From positions 145,073-209,072 of the forward strand of contig JBBPIE010000009.1 of NCBI GenBank assembly GCA_038040485.1: a stretch of 64,000 nucleotides of DNA. The letters are read 5' to 3'. Shown piece by piece: positions 63,009-64,000 of this stretch. Each line of letters starts with the position of its first letter. Position 1 is the first letter of the stretch. The DNA is from Onstottus_B arcticum (GTDB lineage: Bacteria; Acidobacteriota; Blastocatellia; UBA7656). Under the pieces are notes generated by a model. It ran no database searches. It was not told the DNA's origin and saw nothing but the letters and a program-made list of their open reading frames with translations. The translations under genes and the position numbers were made by a program.

Positions 63009-63842
63009 TCATGTTATTCCATCGAGCATCGGCCAGATTACGTTGGCAAGTATGAGCGAGGGAGTTCTGGCATCAACAGCGAATCCATCCTCAACCAACC
63101 AGATGGCCGATAGAACAGACTGGGCAAAACACCACGCCGCGACGCGACCTCCGTCTATCTTCAGCTTCTCTTCATACCGTCTAATTCTTTTCTCGATCGT
63201 TCGCCTTGAGGCAAACAACTCATGTCTTTCAAAGGGATTTCGAAGGCTGGCCCCCATCTCATACTCGATCTCGCCGACTACGCCCTTTGGGTCTATCGCC
63301 AGCCAGCCGCGCGCGGAATCAAACAGGATGTTGTAGTGCTGCAGATCGCCATGCAAGAGTCTCGTGCCCTTCTGTGTCGAGCAGAGCTCCCAGTATATCC
63401 GCTGTCCCCGCTCGACGAGATTGATAGGAATCTGATTGTCGCCGTTGGCCAAATAGCGCTCAAATCCCTTTCCCCAGTCCTCTACGGTAGCGAATGTAGA
63501 TGATGATTCCCGCGGATGCGACATTCTCTGCGTCACCTCAGCCACGATGTCTGTTGCCACTTCGTCTCGACCGTCCAAGACCATGTCAACGAGTTGAGTT
63601 CCTGGATCGAGCCTTTCGAGCAGCACCGCCCCTTCAGTGTGTTGGTAGATCCTCACGATTCCTTTGCCGCCAAATGCGTCCAAGACCTCGCCGCATCGCC
63701 ACTCATCTCCCGGCTGGCGAATCACCTTCAGCACGAGCCGCAGATTGCCGCGCGCGCCGAAAGCGATGATTGAACTCTGCGTCTCGACTGTGCGTTCGAC
63801 AACAACGCCCCAGTTGCGAGCAAGCTCTTCGACTCGTTCCAT
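63009..63842 (-). CDS. Aminoglycoside/hydroxyurea kinase-like phosphotransferase
   Basis: 277 residues of the APH(6)/streptomycin 6-kinase-like family. Kinase-like fold: LRLVLKVIRQPGDEW (ATP-site Lys), catalytic loop LLHGDLQHYNILFDSARGW and metal-binding WLAIDPKGVVGEIEYEMG. It may phosphorylate an aminoglycoside or a cell metabolite; resistance is not shown. Confidence 0.87.
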   Translation of the reverse strand: MERVEELARNWGVVVERTVETQSSIIAFGARGNLRLVLKVIRQPGDEWRCGEVLDAFGGKGIVRIYQHTEGAVLLERLDPGTQLVDMVLDGRDEVATDIVAEVTQRMSHPRESSSTFATVEDWGKGFERYLANGDNQIPINLVERGQRIYWELCSTQKGTRLLHGDLQHYNILFDSARGWLAIDPKGVVGEIEYEMGASLRNPFERHELFASRRTIEKRIRRYEEKLKIDGGRVAAWCFAQSVLSAIWLVEDGFAVDARTPSLILANVIWPMLDGIT

Positions 63843-63956
63843 CAGTCGTATGATACTAACTCACCTCCTGGACGCCACGCATGGATCGGGCAGCGCGGCA
63901 CATCGTTTATTGTGCAACCCTCGGTACTCTCCTTAATTCGTGTTGCCTGAATGACT

Positions 63957-64000
63957 AACCGCCAAGACGCAAAGAGCGCCAGGATTCTCACTAGGTTCTA
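63957..64000. repeat. Dispersed inverted repeat, family R3, copy 3 (cut by window end)
   Basis: AACCGCCAAGACGCAAAGAG matches the left arm of the copies at 16764 and 41039; the right arm lies beyond the window. Confidence 0.75.

Overview
The window reads as chromosomal DNA of a GC-rich, Gram-negative, free-living bacterium, most likely an Acidobacteriota (Blastocatellia-like) lineage. The pointers are a giant TonB-dependent receptor with an N-terminal carboxypeptidase-regulatory-like domain, an LptB/RpoN/HPF/RapZ/EIIA-Man cluster joined to an LptC-LptA-like fusion, many secreted HEAT/TonB/esterase/S9-peptidase proteins, and intergenic space packed with short hairpin repeats. The taxonomic call is an inference; there is no rRNA here.

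Layout. 1-6.1 kb: tail of a membrane protein, a DUF433/DUF5615 toxin-antitoxin pair, then a leftward pyrimidine-salvage/catabolism set (LLM-type oxidoreductase, beta-ureidopropionase-like amidohydrolase, NCS1 permease) with a secreted HEAT-TonB protein inside it. 6-18.4 kb: CinA-like protein, secreted esterase, Ca2+/H+ antiporter, TonB receptor, MFS carrier, cyclophilin lipoprotein, double YHS protein, NYN protein. 18.4-29.5 kb: one long leftward block, sensor kinase - LptC/LptA fusion - LptB - RpoN - HPF - RapZ - EIIA-Man - DppD - DppF. 29.6-36 kb: an island that looks like a new RiPP-type natural-product locus: a 278-bp MITE-like element with a 9-bp target duplication, a good sigma70 promoter, a 73-codon peptide gene, a DUF692/MNIO oxidase, its RRE-bearing partner, a B12-type radical SAM enzyme, a methyltransferase and a CmoA (carboxy-SAM synthase) homologue. 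36.2-44 kb: tRNA-Leu(CAG), RNase R, an S9 peptidase, an FtsX-like permease, a zinc-ribbon protein. 44.3-57 kb: carB and icd-side housekeeping genes mixed with many intact or decayed toxin-antitoxin-like modules (MNT/HEPN, DUF5678/retropepsin, PIN, GNAT/DUF1778), an ECF41-type sigma factor with its FAD oxidoreductase, a TauE-type carrier. 56.7-60.2 kb: icd and accA diverge; HAD phosphatase. 60.2-64 kb: a lower-GC Panacea-domain TA operon with a palindromic operator, then a MerR-regulated gene that I read as a selenoprotein, and an aminoglycoside-kinase-like gene.

Two items stand out. First, 61992-62972 is a single 326-codon frame interrupted only by one TGA placed where a thioredoxin-like protein has its first redox cysteine (U-P-G-C), with a small stem-loop starting 11 nt after the TGA, as in bacterial SECIS elements; it sits 4 nt behind a MerR gene with mercury-type cysteines and a 20-bp-spacer promoter. 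Second, the 30-36 kb locus combines an MNIO, a B12 radical SAM enzyme and a Cx-SAM-synthase homologue with a conserved carboxylate-binding Arg, suggesting oxidised and possibly carboxymethylated peptide products.

A third theme is the intergenic DNA. At least a dozen hairpins built from tandem 7-9-nt units of different sequence, plus several families of dispersed inverted repeats, fill most gaps, often right up to start codons; one has been translated into the N-terminus of an ABC ATPase.
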